DNA of 64,000 nt, from positions 1-64,000 of the forward strand of contig NZ_JAFMPS010000011.1 in NCBI RefSeq assembly GCF_020667895.1, read 5' to 3'. Position numbers and translations under genes: made by a program. The notes below the pieces were generated by a model. It searched no databases and was not told the DNA's origin. It worked only from the letters and a program-made list of their open reading frames with translations. Within the stretch, counting starts at the first letter, position 1. The number at the start of each line of letters is the position of its first letter. Shown in pieces: positions 16,699 through 27,377 of this stretch. Source of the DNA: Alcanivorax sp. 1008 (GTDB lineage Bacteria > Pseudomonadota > Gammaproteobacteria > Pseudomonadales > Alcanivoracaceae).

Positions 16699-17961
16699 TC
16701 AGGCGGCGTTAACCTGAACTCTCGCCAAATCAACGTTATACGCACCCGCCTTAAGACAGCCGGCGATAGTCAGTGGCTTATCATGACTATCACGCTCAAC
16801 CTCCAGCAAATTGACAACTCTAGGCATGGATAGCTGACGCTTGTCCTGATCAAGCACCACCATCACCTGCGGGCGCAAGCGGCGAGTTGGGTTCTGGGCA
16901 ATCACCACACCCACTTCGTTGTTGGAAAGCTCTACAAGGGTTCCAGTGGGATAGACGCCAATGGCCTGGATAAACTGCTCCACCAGCGCACTTTGGAATG
17001 CCTTGTCGCGCTGATCATAAAGGTTTGAAACTGCCTCCGTGGAGGTCACTGACTCAGCATAGGGGCGCGGGCTGGTAATCGCATCATAGGTATCAACAAT
17101 GCCGGCAATGCGCGCCAATAGGGGAATCTGGCTGCCACTAAGACCATGGGGATAGCCACTGCCGTCATGACGCTCGTGGTGATACTGCACCACCCCCAGA
17201 ATCTGCTCATTGATATTGTCACAGCTCTCCAGCATATCCAGACCGTAACGCACATGCTGACGTAATTCGGCTTGCTGTTCACCACTCAGAGATGCCTCTG
17301 CACGGCCAAGCAACTCCCTGGGCATACGCGCCATGCCAATGTCCATCAGCAAAGTGCCAGTCGCCAGATTGAGCAGCACGTCCTCCGGCAAACCAATATG
17401 ACGGCCAAACACAGAGGCCAGAATCGATGCCCGGACGCTGTGGCTGTAACCGTAGGAATCTTTGTCTTTCAAACGCGCCAGCCAGACCATTGCATCCGGG
17501 TTGCGCATAACGCTTTGCACCACCACTGAGGCGGCCTTTCTGGCCACCGGAAAACTCAGCGCCTTGCTCTCTCTGGCCTGCCCCAGCAAGTGCAACATCG
17601 CACGACTGATTTCACGATGATAGGGAGCAGCAGTGGCTACTTCTCGCTTGAGTGGCTGACTGGTGCGATAGCGGGTCGGAGTAAACTTGCCAAGATTGCC
17701 TCGCACCGCTGTCGGGGCGGCAGGACGGACAACGGGACGGTCGCTTACCGCATGGGGAGGCAGTGCCGCATTAATGACACTGCGACGCACATCAATAAGA
17801 ACGAATTTGCACCACACCCTCAGTTTTTCGATATCGTCCTGAGAACGAATGGGGAAGCCCTGCAGGGGAAATGGCGTCTCAATCCACGGACGATCCAGCT
17901 GCGACACAAACATGCCGACCTGCAGATCCGATGTGGCGACTTTCTCGACCTTGACTGCCAT
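16699..17961 (-). CDS. HD-GYP domain protein with DUF3391, altered HD motif
   Basis: A 420-residue cytoplasmic protein. Residues about 5-130 are a DUF3391 domain (VATSDLQVGMFVSQLDRPW). Residues about 150-350 are an HD-GYP domain, a family that degrades cyclic di-GMP. HHERHDGSGYPHGLSGSQIP carries the GYP part, and DTYDAITSPRPY is intact. The segment that is normally LLHDIGK reads LLMDIGM, so the metal-binding His of the HD pair and the following Lys are replaced. Metal-dependent phosphodiesterase activity may be reduced or lost, leaving a signal-binding or protein-interaction role. It is monocistronic, with its own terminator. The DUF3391 N-terminus and the remaining motifs make the family assignment firm. 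Confidence 0.92.
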   Translation of the reverse strand: MAVKVEKVATSDLQVGMFVSQLDRPWIETPFPLQGFPIRSQDDIEKLRVWCKFVLIDVRRSVINAALPPHAVSDRPVVRPAAPTAVRGNLGKFTPTRYRTSQPLKREVATAAPYHREISRAMLHLLGQARESKALSFPVARKAASVVVQSVMRNPDAMVWLARLKDKDSYGYSHSVRASILASVFGRHIGLPEDVLLNLATGTLLMDIGMARMPRELLGRAEASLSGEQQAELRQHVRYGLDMLESCDNINEQILGVVQYHHERHDGSGYPHGLSGSQIPLLARIAGIVDTYDAITSPRPYAESVTSTEAVSNLYDQRDKAFQSALVEQFIQAIGVYPTGTLVELSNNEVGVVIAQNPTRRLRPQVMVVLDQDKRQLSMPRVVNLLEVERDSHDKPLTIAGCLKAGAYNVDLARVQVNAA

Positions 17962-18070
17962 AACATGCCTTCTGACGAAGAGGTGGTGTAGCGCTTTACA
18001 GTATCTACTACTTTCTTACTAACAATTAGGGATCATCTCACACTGGATACGTGATAATCATCACACTCAG

Positions 18071-18113
18071 AAAAAAAGCCCAGTTTCTGCCGACGAACGG
18101 CTGCTGGCGGGCT
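18071..18113 (-). terminator. Probable terminator after sixA
   Basis: On the minus strand, just past the sixA stop, an outer AGCCC/GGGCT pair encloses an inner GCCG-TTCGT-CGGC hairpin and ends in seven T residues. The stem is interrupted, so it is weaker than its neighbours. Confidence 0.6.
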
Positions 18114-18114
18114 C

Positions 18115-18579
18115 TCAGCGCATATCCGCCGGGCTGCGCAGCCACAGCAAACGCCCCCCACCCGGAGCCATAACGTCCACATCAACACAGGCAACAGCGC
18201 CCACCGGGAACGGATAACGCTGACCATCCACCAGCACACCACACAGCAGGTCCACAAATGGCATATGACTGACCAGAGTCCAGCCATCATCAGCCCGCAA
18301 AGCGATCAACTCCTCAATGACTTGGGCAGGCTCGCCATCCGGGGTAATACTGCTCATCTCGCCGCGAGCCACCTGAGGAAAGCTCATGGCAATAATATCG
18401 GCGGTCTGGCGCGCCCGCACATAGGGACTCGTGATCAGCTTGCTCGGCGTGACACCACGCTGGGACAACGCCTGCCACAACTGCGCCACATCTTCCCTGC
18501 CACGCTGGGTCAATGCTCTGGCCTGATCTGTTGTGGTCTGCCCTTCTGCCTCACCATGACGGACGATATACAGGCGCAT
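18115..18579 (-). CDS. sixA: Phosphohistidine phosphatase SixA
   Basis: A 154-residue histidine-phosphatase-fold enzyme that removes phosphate from phosphohistidine in phosphorelay or PTS proteins. The RHGEAE motif begins at residue 7 and is the nucleophile site. TSPYVRARQTADI and the second catalytic His in VSHMPF are present. Length matches the family (about 150-160). Its start codon overlaps the gpsA stop codon by one base (TGATG), so it is translationally coupled to gpsA. Confidence 0.93.
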   Translation of the reverse strand: MRLYIVRHGEAEGQTTTDQARALTQRGREDVAQLWQALSQRGVTPSKLITSPYVRARQTADIIAMSFPQVARGEMSSITPDGEPAQVIEELIALRADDGWTLVSHMPFVDLLCGVLVDGQRYPFPVGAVACVDVDVMAPGGGRLLWLRSPADMR

Positions 18580-19619
18580 CAGTGTTTCCCCGGCACCACA
18601 AACTCAACATCATGGTTATGCTCGCCGCCCATCAGATCGGCGATGACCTTCTGCACTGGCTTGCCGGCAAACAGTATCTGCCCAAGTCCGGCAGCAATGG
18701 GCATATAAACGCCCAGCTCTTCCGCCCGCGCGGCAACCAGTCGCACCGTATTGACGCCTTCCGCGGTCTGGCCCAACTCTGCCACCGCCTGATCAACTGA
18801 CTTCCCCTGACCAATGGCATAACCAACCCGATAGTTACGCGATAGCGATGAAGTGCAGGTAACAATCAGGTCACCAACGCCGGCCAAACCGAGAAAAGTA
18901 AGCGGATCCCCACCCAGACGCACGGCAAAGCGACTCATCTCCGCCAGGCTACGGGTAATAAGAAAAGCGCTACTATTTTCGCCGACACCAAGCGCTGCGG
19001 CCATACCGGTGGCCATGGCATAAATATTCTTCAGTGCGCCAGCCAGCTCCACGCCGAAGCGATCCGGATTATCGTAAACCCGGAAATAGCTACAGCTCAT
19101 GGCATCCTGAACCCGTTGACACAAAGTCTCATCGGGGCTGGCGATGACCGTACCGGAAAAGCGCTTTTCAACCACTTCGCGAGCAAGGTTTGGACCACTA
19201 AGCACAGCGACACGCGCCTGCGGCCACTCACGCTCAAGCAGTTGGCTCATAAGCAGGAAGCCATCCGCATGAATGCCCTTGGTGCAACTGACAACTATCG
19301 TATCTGGACGAATCAGCTCCCGGGCAAGTGGCAACACATCTGCAAATGCCTTGCTTGGTAATGCGACAAAAACCAGAGTGGCTCCACTCAGGGCATCCTC
19401 CAGCGACTCAGTAGCCAGCAGCCCCTCCGGCAAAGCCTTGCCGGGCATATATCGAGTGTTTTCTCGCTGCTCGTTAATGGCCGCTACAGTTTCCGGGTCG
19501 CGCACCCAAAGACGAGCATCATGGCCGTTCTCCGCCAGGATGGTTGCCATCGCCGTACCAAAACTGCCACCACCAAGGATGGTGGCCACTTCACGAGAAT
19601 CTGTCATTGCAGAGTTCAT
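18579..19619 (-). CDS. gpsA: Glycerol-3-phosphate dehydrogenase [NAD(P)+]
   Basis: A 346-residue enzyme that reduces dihydroxyacetone phosphate to sn-glycerol 3-phosphate for phospholipid synthesis. The Rossmann motif is LGGGSFGTAMA near residue 15. SGPNLAREV, the catalytic-Lys segment VELAGALKNIYAMATG, and GLAGVGDLIVTC with SRNYRVG complete the family pattern. ATG 19619 sits directly on a GGAG; the second Met (19607) gives the N-terminus seen in Pseudomonas GpsA but is 12 bases from GGAG, so the start is not settled. It lies 7 bases after the epimerase stop and overlaps sixA, in a probable four-gene unit. Confidence 0.97.
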   Translation of the reverse strand: MNSAMTDSREVATILGGGSFGTAMATILAENGHDARLWVRDPETVAAINEQRENTRYMPGKALPEGLLATESLEDALSGATLVFVALPSKAFADVLPLARELIRPDTIVVSCTKGIHADGFLLMSQLLEREWPQARVAVLSGPNLAREVVEKRFSGTVIASPDETLCQRVQDAMSCSYFRVYDNPDRFGVELAGALKNIYAMATGMAAALGVGENSSAFLITRSLAEMSRFAVRLGGDPLTFLGLAGVGDLIVTCTSSLSRNYRVGYAIGQGKSVDQAVAELGQTAEGVNTVRLVAARAEELGVYMPIAAGLGQILFAGKPVQKVIADLMGGEHNHDVEFVVPGKH

Positions 19620-19626
19620 CTCCAGA

Positions 19627-20526
19627 TTATTTTTTGCATAGTGCCGTCAGTGCCTGATCAATTGATGGATAGGCAAAGGTGAAACCCTGACTATCAAGGC
19701 GCGCTGGCAAAACCCTCTGACCACCAAGCAGCAGAACGGACATTTCCCCCAATGCCAACTTCAACGGCAAGGCAGGAGCAGAAAACAGCGCCGGACGGTG
19801 ACAGGCACCAGCAAGGGCCTCATGGAAACGACTGTAGGTGACCGGCTGCGGAGCCACCGCATTGTACACACCCTCCGCAGATTTCTGCTCAAGGCAGCGC
19901 ACCAGCAAGGTCACCAGATCATCCAGATGAATCCACGACAGCCATTGCTGACCGCTACCCAGTCTGGCGCCCAGGCCAAGACGATAAAGTGGTATAAGCC
20001 GGGATAGCATGCCGCCATGCCCCAACACCACACCAATCCTCAGAACACAAACTCGTAAACCACGACGGCCAATATCTCGGGCGGCTTTTTCCCAAGCATC
20101 ACAAAGTAAATAGGTGAAATCACGGCGCGCTGCCGGGCTGGCTTCCGTCAACTCAAGCGAACCCGCGTCTCCATAAAAACCGACGGCGGAACCATTAACC
20201 AGAACTGAAGGGCGCTGATTGAGACGATCCACCAACTTTGCCAGCGCTTCGGTAACACCAACCCGGCTGTCCAGCAAGGCCTGCTTGCGTGCCCTGCTCC
20301 AGCGCCGGTCCGCAATGCCTTCACCGGCCAGATTGATCAAGCCATCAATTTTTTCGTCGTCAGCAATTTCATCCAGGGAGCTGACCAATCGGGTGCCGTC
20401 AGGCAGTTTGGCCGCAGCCTTTGCAGGCGAACGAGACAGCACAATCAGCTCGTGACCACGCGTAGCCAGTTGTCTGCAGAGAGCCGTACCAACGAAACCA
20501 CTACCGCCGGTGAGCAAAACTTTCAT
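19627..20526 (-). CDS. TIGR01777-family (YfcH-like) NAD(P)-dependent epimerase
   Basis: A 299-residue extended short-chain dehydrogenase. The N-terminal dinucleotide motif is LLTGGSGFVGTAL. Family signatures are INLAGEGIADRRW, VNGSAVGFYGDAG (the Tyr in GFYG replaces the classic YxxxK), RIGVVLGHGGML and SWIHLDDLV. The C-terminal DUF1731-like part with VLPARLDSQGFTFAYP is present. Substrate unknown in the family. The start overlaps the end of the preceding gene by 4 bases (ATGA). Confidence 0.92.
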   Translation of the reverse strand: MKVLLTGGSGFVGTALCRQLATRGHELIVLSRSPAKAAAKLPDGTRLVSSLDEIADDEKIDGLINLAGEGIADRRWSRARKQALLDSRVGVTEALAKLVDRLNQRPSVLVNGSAVGFYGDAGSLELTEASPAARRDFTYLLCDAWEKAARDIGRRGLRVCVLRIGVVLGHGGMLSRLIPLYRLGLGARLGSGQQWLSWIHLDDLVTLLVRCLEQKSAEGVYNAVAPQPVTYSRFHEALAGACHRPALFSAPALPLKLALGEMSVLLLGGQRVLPARLDSQGFTFAYPSIDQALTALCKK

Positions 20527-22151
20527 CGCGTCACTTCCGTCAGAGAAACAATATCCGCCGGCGAGTAGAAGTACTCCAGACTACCGGTGCCGACTCGCAC
20601 GCTGAGCGTCAACTGACGCTCAGTGACTGCCGTGAGAATACCGGTTCTTGTGCGCGTATCACGACTGGTGATAGTCACTTCACGGCCTACCATAGCCGTA
20701 AACTCAAGTGCAGTCTCTGCGACTTCAGACAGCGTCTCAGGCTCTTGCGCCTCGCTGGTAGCAGTGCTCTCTGGCACAACGGGCTGGACTTCTGGCAAGC
20801 CACCCTCAGCCAGTTCAACACCCGCTAGCAACACCTGCTGACCACTGGCAAGAACAATGTATTTGAGCTCCTGCTCAGCATAGGAAAACTCTGCCGTGCC
20901 GCCAGCCACATTGGACTCAATAAACAAACGATTACGGCGCAGACCACGCAGAATCCCCTCTCGGGTGCGGCCATCAACCTGATAAATCACCCCTTGCTGG
21001 CCGTTTAGCGTGTCCAGCGAAGCAAACTCCAGTGTCACCGGCGGCGGCGCCTCAGCCACAACCTGACCACGCTGGGGGGCGGCACCAGGAACCACCAGAC
21101 GGAGCTGCTGGTTACCACCTTCTGCCAACACCCGGGTCTCCATCTTGCCCGGTCGCACGGCCCAGCCAATGTCTGCGCGATCAAACTTCATATCTCGCTG
21201 CTCAATACGACCATTCACCAGGGTGATGGTGGCAACGCTGACACCCCCGCTTTCGCTCATTAACAAGCGAGTGTCACTGAATTGGATGCTGCTAACCGTT
21301 TTTTCGGGAAACTGGGTTTCCAGGTACTGGCGACCAACGTATTCCAGGGTGTCTGGGTGATCATAGGTTAAATCGACGCGATCTTTGATAAAGCGCAGGT
21401 TGTTGGTACGCACCGCAAGCTCCCCAGACAGGTAACTACGATCCGGGTCCGGCAGAATCACTTGCATAAAACCGGTCAAGGTATGCGCGTCGCGACGGGT
21501 TAACTGCAGCTCCATCTGGTAGCCGCCACGAATGATCTCTGTATGTGGCGTGCTACCGTCCTCCGCTCGCCAGGTAATCTGCAACTCTGGCGCGGACTCA
21601 TCCGCAGGCCTGACATAGAAGGTCTGCCGCTCCTGTGTCACCGTTGCGGGATCCAGATCAAGCAGAATGCGAACCTCAATATCCGGGATAAATCCCTCAC
21701 CCTGCTGAGCAGATAGCACGCCTCCAACCAGCTTGGCATGACTGTACAAAAACGGCTGGCCACGTAGCCGCCCGGACAGCATCGGATTGGCGTCACTACG
21801 AATGGCCAGCAGCACCGCTTCCTGTGAGTTGGCAAAGGTATTAATCTCGGCTCGCTTACTACCAACCAACTCTGCAGGCGCACTGACACCGAACAAACGG
21901 CGCGGCTGCTCTAGCACTAGAGGGTCCCTTGCCACCGCAACCGCTCCGGAAATCAACACCAAAGTCGCGCCCGCAACCCTTAGCAAGGCCGCCAGCCAGA
22001 CATCCGACCAGAAATGCCGAATATAGCCACTGCCGGCAAATGGCAGGGCAAACATCAACGAACTCCTGCCACGATGCTGGGCGTCCATCCCCAACATGAC
22101 GGTACCCATTAAAAAAATGGTCAGACCAACAATCAGCAGGGCACTCACCAT
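20523..22151 (-). CDS. Membrane-anchored protein with two C-terminal Sm-like beta repeats
   Basis: A 542-residue protein I cannot assign to a named family. The N-terminus has two hydrophobic helices (residues about 3-20 and 50-72), so it is anchored in the membrane. The middle is beta-rich and polar. Near residue 380 a segment LNGQQGVIYQVDGRTREGIL followed by RRNRLFIESNVAGG resembles, at about 50-residue scale, the C-terminal segment MVGREVTITSRDTRTRTGIL followed by ERQLTLSVRVGTG. Both end in a FSYAEQELKYI / YFYSPADIVSL strand. They look like a duplicated small beta-barrel of Sm or SH3 type, separated by a Pro/Glu-rich linker. AGGAAG precedes ATG 22151. It overlaps the epimerase gene by 4 bases and probably opens the epimerase-gpsA-sixA operon. 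Confidence 0.75.
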   Translation of the reverse strand: MVSALLIVGLTIFLMGTVMLGMDAQHRGRSSLMFALPFAGSGYIRHFWSDVWLAALLRVAGATLVLISGAVAVARDPLVLEQPRRLFGVSAPAELVGSKRAEINTFANSQEAVLLAIRSDANPMLSGRLRGQPFLYSHAKLVGGVLSAQQGEGFIPDIEVRILLDLDPATVTQERQTFYVRPADESAPELQITWRAEDGSTPHTEIIRGGYQMELQLTRRDAHTLTGFMQVILPDPDRSYLSGELAVRTNNLRFIKDRVDLTYDHPDTLEYVGRQYLETQFPEKTVSSIQFSDTRLLMSESGGVSVATITLVNGRIEQRDMKFDRADIGWAVRPGKMETRVLAEGGNQQLRLVVPGAAPQRGQVVAEAPPPVTLEFASLDTLNGQQGVIYQVDGRTREGILRGLRRNRLFIESNVAGGTAEFSYAEQELKYIVLASGQQVLLAGVELAEGGLPEVQPVVPESTATSEAQEPETLSEVAETALEFTAMVGREVTITSRDTRTRTGILTAVTERQLTLSVRVGTGSLEYFYSPADIVSLTEVTR

Positions 22152-22362
22152 AGCTTCCTGATTCCTCTGTAATATCTGCCCGGCGGACAGTGCAAATCAC
22201 CTGCACTTTACAAAGGAACCTCCGGACAAGTCCATGACGAATGCCCGCTTCTGGCGCATCGACTGATAACCTGCGCAGATTCACATCCAGGCCACATACA
22301 TCGATACTTGGCGACTCTGCTGGCTACAACCAGCCACAGATCACATCACAGAGCCAGAAAGC

Positions 22363-23235
22363 ATGCACAGCGACCGCCACAATCCCGTACTCGGTATTAG
22401 CTATGCCCTGGCTACCAGCCTTGTAGCCAGCACCGCTGCTGCCAGTGCCAAGTACCTTAGCGGTAGCCTGTCACCGTGGTTCATCGTCTGGTGTCAGTAC
22501 GGGCTGTGCACCTTGCTGACTCTTCCCTGGGTGCTACGTCAGGGCATGGATGGCTTACGCAGCCGACGCCTCGGTCTCCACTTGGTACGCTCGTTAGGCG
22601 GCTGGCTTGGCTTTACCACCTACTATCTCGCCCTGCCATTTATCGCGCTGGCGGATGCAAGCGTGCTTCGGTCTGCCGCTCCCCTGTGGGTGCCCCTCAT
22701 TGTTTTTGTATGGTTTCGCGAAAAGGTTCCCGCTGTCCGCTGGATAGCGCTGCTATCTGGCTTTGTGGGCGTCCTCCTGATCCTGCGCCCCGATACTGGC
22801 AGCATTAATCCGGGTCACCTGCTCGGCATGTTTGCAGGCATCGGACTTGCCATTTCCATGGCCACCACCCGCGCGCTGTCCACCAGCGAACCAGCGACCC
22901 GGGTATTGTTTTACTACTTCTTCATTTCCTTTATCGCTTCTAGCCCCATGGGCATAGCCCATTTCAGCCCGGTTTCTGCGGCTCAGTGGCCCGCTTTGCT
23001 GTACGTCGGCCTGTCCATTTTTCTGACCATGGTGCTGTACAACCGGGCCTACAGCCTCGCACCCACCAGTCTGGTGGCACCTCTGGGGTATGTGGCTGTG
23101 CCAGCAGCGGCATTAATTGACTGGCTGATCTGGGATCACCTTCCGGACCACTGGATGCTGGCCGGCTGCACCCTGATTATCCTCAGCGGCATCTTTGCAG
23201 TAACCCTGCGTGGGCGAGGTCAGGGCGACCACTGA
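22363..23235 (+). CDS. EamA-family (DMT superfamily) transporter
   Basis: A 290-residue inner-membrane protein with about ten hydrophobic helices in two five-helix halves, typical of EamA transporters. Recognisable positions are TSLVASTAAASAKYLSG near the start, WLGFTTYYLALPFIALADA, LWVPLIVFVWFREKVPAVRW and PLGYVAVPAAALIDWLIW. The family exports amino acids, nucleotides or other metabolites; the substrate is not predictable. It is divergent from the 542-residue protein gene with 211 bases between. The ribosome site is weak. Confidence 0.9.
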   Translation: MHSDRHNPVLGISYALATSLVASTAAASAKYLSGSLSPWFIVWCQYGLCTLLTLPWVLRQGMDGLRSRRLGLHLVRSLGGWLGFTTYYLALPFIALADASVLRSAAPLWVPLIVFVWFREKVPAVRWIALLSGFVGVLLILRPDTGSINPGHLLGMFAGIGLAISMATTRALSTSEPATRVLFYYFFISFIASSPMGIAHFSPVSAAQWPALLYVGLSIFLTMVLYNRAYSLAPTSLVAPLGYVAVPAAALIDWLIWDHLPDHWMLAGCTLIILSGIFAVTLRGRGQGDH

Positions 23236-23444
23236 CCTCCTCTGCACAACCATTTGTCTGGCAAAAATTCTGTGATGAAAAAAAATGCTTGTCGAATGAC
23301 ATCGTCAGCGCTATATAGGCGCCAAGAGAGCAATGCAATCTATCCGTTTGCCTGACCTCTCGAACTGGCAGTCATGTGATACTCAGGGAGCCGTGCATAC
23401 GCCTCCGGGCGTGCGCGGACCCCAACAACAACATGGGGACCGTC

Positions 23445-23681
23445 ATGGCCAGCAGTCGCATTAATACCGATCAAGACGAAACGGATGATTTGCTGATGAA
23501 CGAAGACGCTGATTTCATCGAAGAAGAGCAGGACGAGGCGGACGTTCAGAACAGTCGATCTAAAAGCTTCAATCTAGACATGCGCCATCGTATAGAGAAC
23601 AGGCTTGAAGAGAGACGTCTGCAACGCGAGCTGAATGAATACGAATTCTTCGAGCTGGACGACGAAGATACTGTGCATTAA
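23445..23681 (+). CDS. PA3496-family small acidic protein
   Basis: A 78-residue protein. I choose ATG 23445 because GGGGA lies 5 bases before it; the longer frame from 23376 has a non-conserved start. The first half is a run of Asp/Glu residues, and the second half has the family pattern DMRHRIENRLEERRLQREL with DYE-type aromatic ending (NEYEFFELDD). Pseudomonas PA3496-like proteins are annotated as putative envelope integrity proteins; the molecular role is unproven. Its stop codon lies at the edge of the terminator shared with sucD. Confidence 0.8.
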   Translation: MASSRINTDQDETDDLLMNEDADFIEEEQDEADVQNSRSKSFNLDMRHRIENRLEERRLQRELNEYEFFELDDEDTVH

Positions 23682-23703
23682 AAAAAGGCCCGCATAGCGG
23701 GCC
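23680..23703. terminator. Bidirectional terminator between PA3496-like gene and sucD
   Basis: Stem GGCCCGC/GCGGGCC with an ATA loop. The minus-strand side ends in seven T residues and serves the suc operon; on the plus strand only TT follows, so it is weaker for the small gene, whose TAA stop overlaps the A-run. Confidence 0.9.
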
Positions 23704-23756
23704 TTGTCATAGTGCGCTGTGGCACCCGCGTCGCCCTCTGGACGACACGGGTACTA

Positions 23757-24632
23757 TTACCAGCCTGTCAGCTCTTTAAGAGCCAAACCCATCTCGGATG
23801 GGTTACGCACAGTTTTCACTCCGGCAGCTTCCAGTGCCGCGAACTTCTCATCAGCAGTGCCTTTGCCGCCGGCAATAATGGCGCCTGCATGGCCCATACG
23901 CTTGCCCGCCGGGGCAGTCACACCGGCAATGTAAGATACTACCGGCTTGGTAACATGATCTTTAATAAACGCAGCAGCTTCGTCTTCTGCGCTACCGCCA
24001 ATCTCGCCGACCATGATAATCGCCTCGGTCTGCGGGTCATCCTGGAACAGGCGTAAGGCATCAATAAACGTCATACCAGGAATCGGATCGCCGCCAATAC
24101 CGATACAGGTAGACTGACCAAAGCCCAGCGCCGTGGTCTGATTCACCGCCTCGTAGGTCAGCGTGCCAGAGCGGGAAACAATACCCACCTTGCCCGGCTG
24201 ATGAATATGGCCAGGCATAATGCCAATCTTGCACTCGCCCGGAGTAATAATGCCTGGACAGTTCGGACCGATAAGGCGGACACCGCCCTTACGGATGACA
24301 TACTCCTTTACCTCAAGCATATCCAAGGCCGGCACACCTTCGGTGATGCAGACGATTAACTCGATACCTGCGTCCGCCGCTTCCAGAATAGAATCCTTGC
24401 AGAATGGCGCAGGCACATAGATCACTGAGGCATTGGCACCAGTGGCCTCCACCGCTTCGCGCACGGTATTAAAAACTGGCAGGCCCAGATGGGTCTGACC
24501 ACCCTTGCCAGGAGTTACACCACCAACCATTTTGGTGCCATAGGCAATCGCCTGCTCAGAATGGAGTGTCCCCTGAGAGCCGGTAAACCCCTGACAAATA
24601 ACCCGGGTTTCTTTATTGATCAGTACGCTCAT
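23757..24632 (-). CDS. sucD: Succinyl-CoA synthetase subunit alpha
   Basis: A 291-residue subunit carrying the CoA-binding Rossmann fold ([16 protein letters not shown]) and the phosphohistidine loop [17 protein letters not shown] near residue 245. [20 protein letters not shown] is conserved. With SucC it converts succinyl-CoA to succinate with nucleotide triphosphate formation. The start codon overlaps the sucC stop by 4 bases, so the subunits are coupled. It is the last gene of the suc operon, followed by a terminator. Confidence 0.98.
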   Translation of the reverse strand: MSVLINKETRVICQGFTGSQGTLHSEQAIAYGTKMVGGVTPGKGGQTHLGLPVFNTVREAVEATGANASVIYVPAPFCKDSILEAADAGIELIVCITEGVPALDMLEVKEYVIRKGGVRLIGPNCPGIITPGECKIGIMPGHIHQPGKVGIVSRSGTLTYEAVNQTTALGFGQSTCIGIGGDPIPGMTFIDALRLFQDDPQTEAIIMVGEIGGSAEDEAAAFIKDHVTKPVVSYIAGVTAPAGKRMGHAGAIIAGGKGTADEKFAALEAAGVKTVRNPSEMGLALKELTGW

Positions 24633-25798
24633 GCTGCACCCCCGACCGCCTTAACGACCTGCTCGGCAGCATCGTTAAAACCAGTTGCTGCGATAATGTT
24701 CAGGCCGCTTTCAGCCAGTTTCTTACTGCCCAGCTCGGCGTTGTTACCTTCGAGGCGAACGACCACCGGCACCTTAACACCCACTTCCTTGACCGCACCG
24801 ATAATACCCTCGGCAATCATGTCGCAACGGACAATACCGCCGAAAATATTCACCAGAACAGCTTTCACATTGCTATCGGAAAGAATGATCTTGAACGCTT
24901 CGGTGACCCGCTCTTTGGTGGCTCCACCGCCAACATCAAGGAAGTTGGCCGGAGCGCCGCCCTTCAGCTTGATGATATCCATGGTCGCCATGGCCAGACC
25001 GGCACCGTTGACCATGCAGCCGATGTTTCCATCCAGGGCCACATAGTTCAGCTCCCATTCCGCCGCGCGACGTTCGCGTTCGTCTTCCTGAGAAGGGTCT
25101 TCCATTGCCTTTAGCTTGGGCTGACGATAAAGCGCACTACCATCCAGATTAATCTTGGCGTCCAGACAATGCAGGTTGCCTTCTTTGGTAATAACCAACG
25201 GGTTTACTTCCAGCAACGCCAGATCGTTCTCTTCAAACAACTTGGCGAGGCCAAGGAAAATCTTGGTGAACTGCTTGATCTGCCCAGCATTCAAACCAAG
25301 CTTGAACCCAATCTCTCGTGCCTGATAGGGCTGCGCGCCAACCAGCGGATCAATGGCCGCCTTGAGAATCTTTTCCGGAGTTTCGTGGGCAACTTTCTCA
25401 ATTTCCACGCCGCCTTCCGTAGATGCCATAAAGACGATCCGACGACTGGCACGATCGAGCACTGCACCTAGATACAATTCCTGGGCAATGTCAGTACAGG
25501 ACTCAACCAGAATCTTGGACACCGGCTGGCCGTGCTCATCAGTCTGATAAGTGACCAAGCGCTGGCCGAGCCACTTCTTGGCAAAGGCGGCGGCCTCTTC
25601 TGCAGACTTGACCAACTTGACGCCACCAGCCTTGCCACGACCACCGGCATGCACCTGAGCCTTGACCACCCACTCAGTGCCACCAATTTCTTTAAGCTTT
25701 GCCGCTACCTCTTCCGGGGTATCGCAAGCAAATCCTTTGGAAACCGGTAGTCCGTATTCTGCAAACAGCTGTTTGCCCTGATATTCATGGAGATTCAT
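24629..25798 (-). CDS. sucC: Succinyl-CoA synthetase subunit beta
   Basis: A 389-residue ATP-grasp subunit that binds nucleotide and succinate. [18 protein letters not shown] starts the protein, [18 protein letters not shown] is the nucleotide region, and [13 protein letters not shown] with [15 protein letters not shown] are near the C-terminal ligase domain. [14 protein letters not shown] is conserved. Length equals E. coli SucC (388). It follows lpd after 88 bases without a visible terminator. Confidence 0.98.
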   Translation of the reverse strand: MNLHEYQGKQLFAEYGLPVSKGFACDTPEEVAAKLKEIGGTEWVVKAQVHAGGRGKAGGVKLVKSAEEAAAFAKKWLGQRLVTYQTDEHGQPVSKILVESCTDIAQELYLGAVLDRASRRIVFMASTEGGVEIEKVAHETPEKILKAAIDPLVGAQPYQAREIGFKLGLNAGQIKQFTKIFLGLAKLFEENDLALLEVNPLVITKEGNLHCLDAKINLDGSALYRQPKLKAMEDPSQEDERERRAAEWELNYVALDGNIGCMVNGAGLAMATMDIIKLKGGAPANFLDVGGGATKERVTEAFKIILSDSNVKAVLVNIFGGIVRCDMIAEGIIGAVKEVGVKVPVVVRLEGNNAELGSKKLAESGLNIIAATGFNDAAEQVVKAVGGAA

Positions 25799-25886
25799 GT
25801 TCTGATCCCGTTATCTTCCGTTAAGGAACTGTTCTCCGAAACAACCCAGTGACCTTGTGAGCCACCGGATCAACCTTCGTTCTGTG

Positions 25887-27377
<1,491 letters not shown>

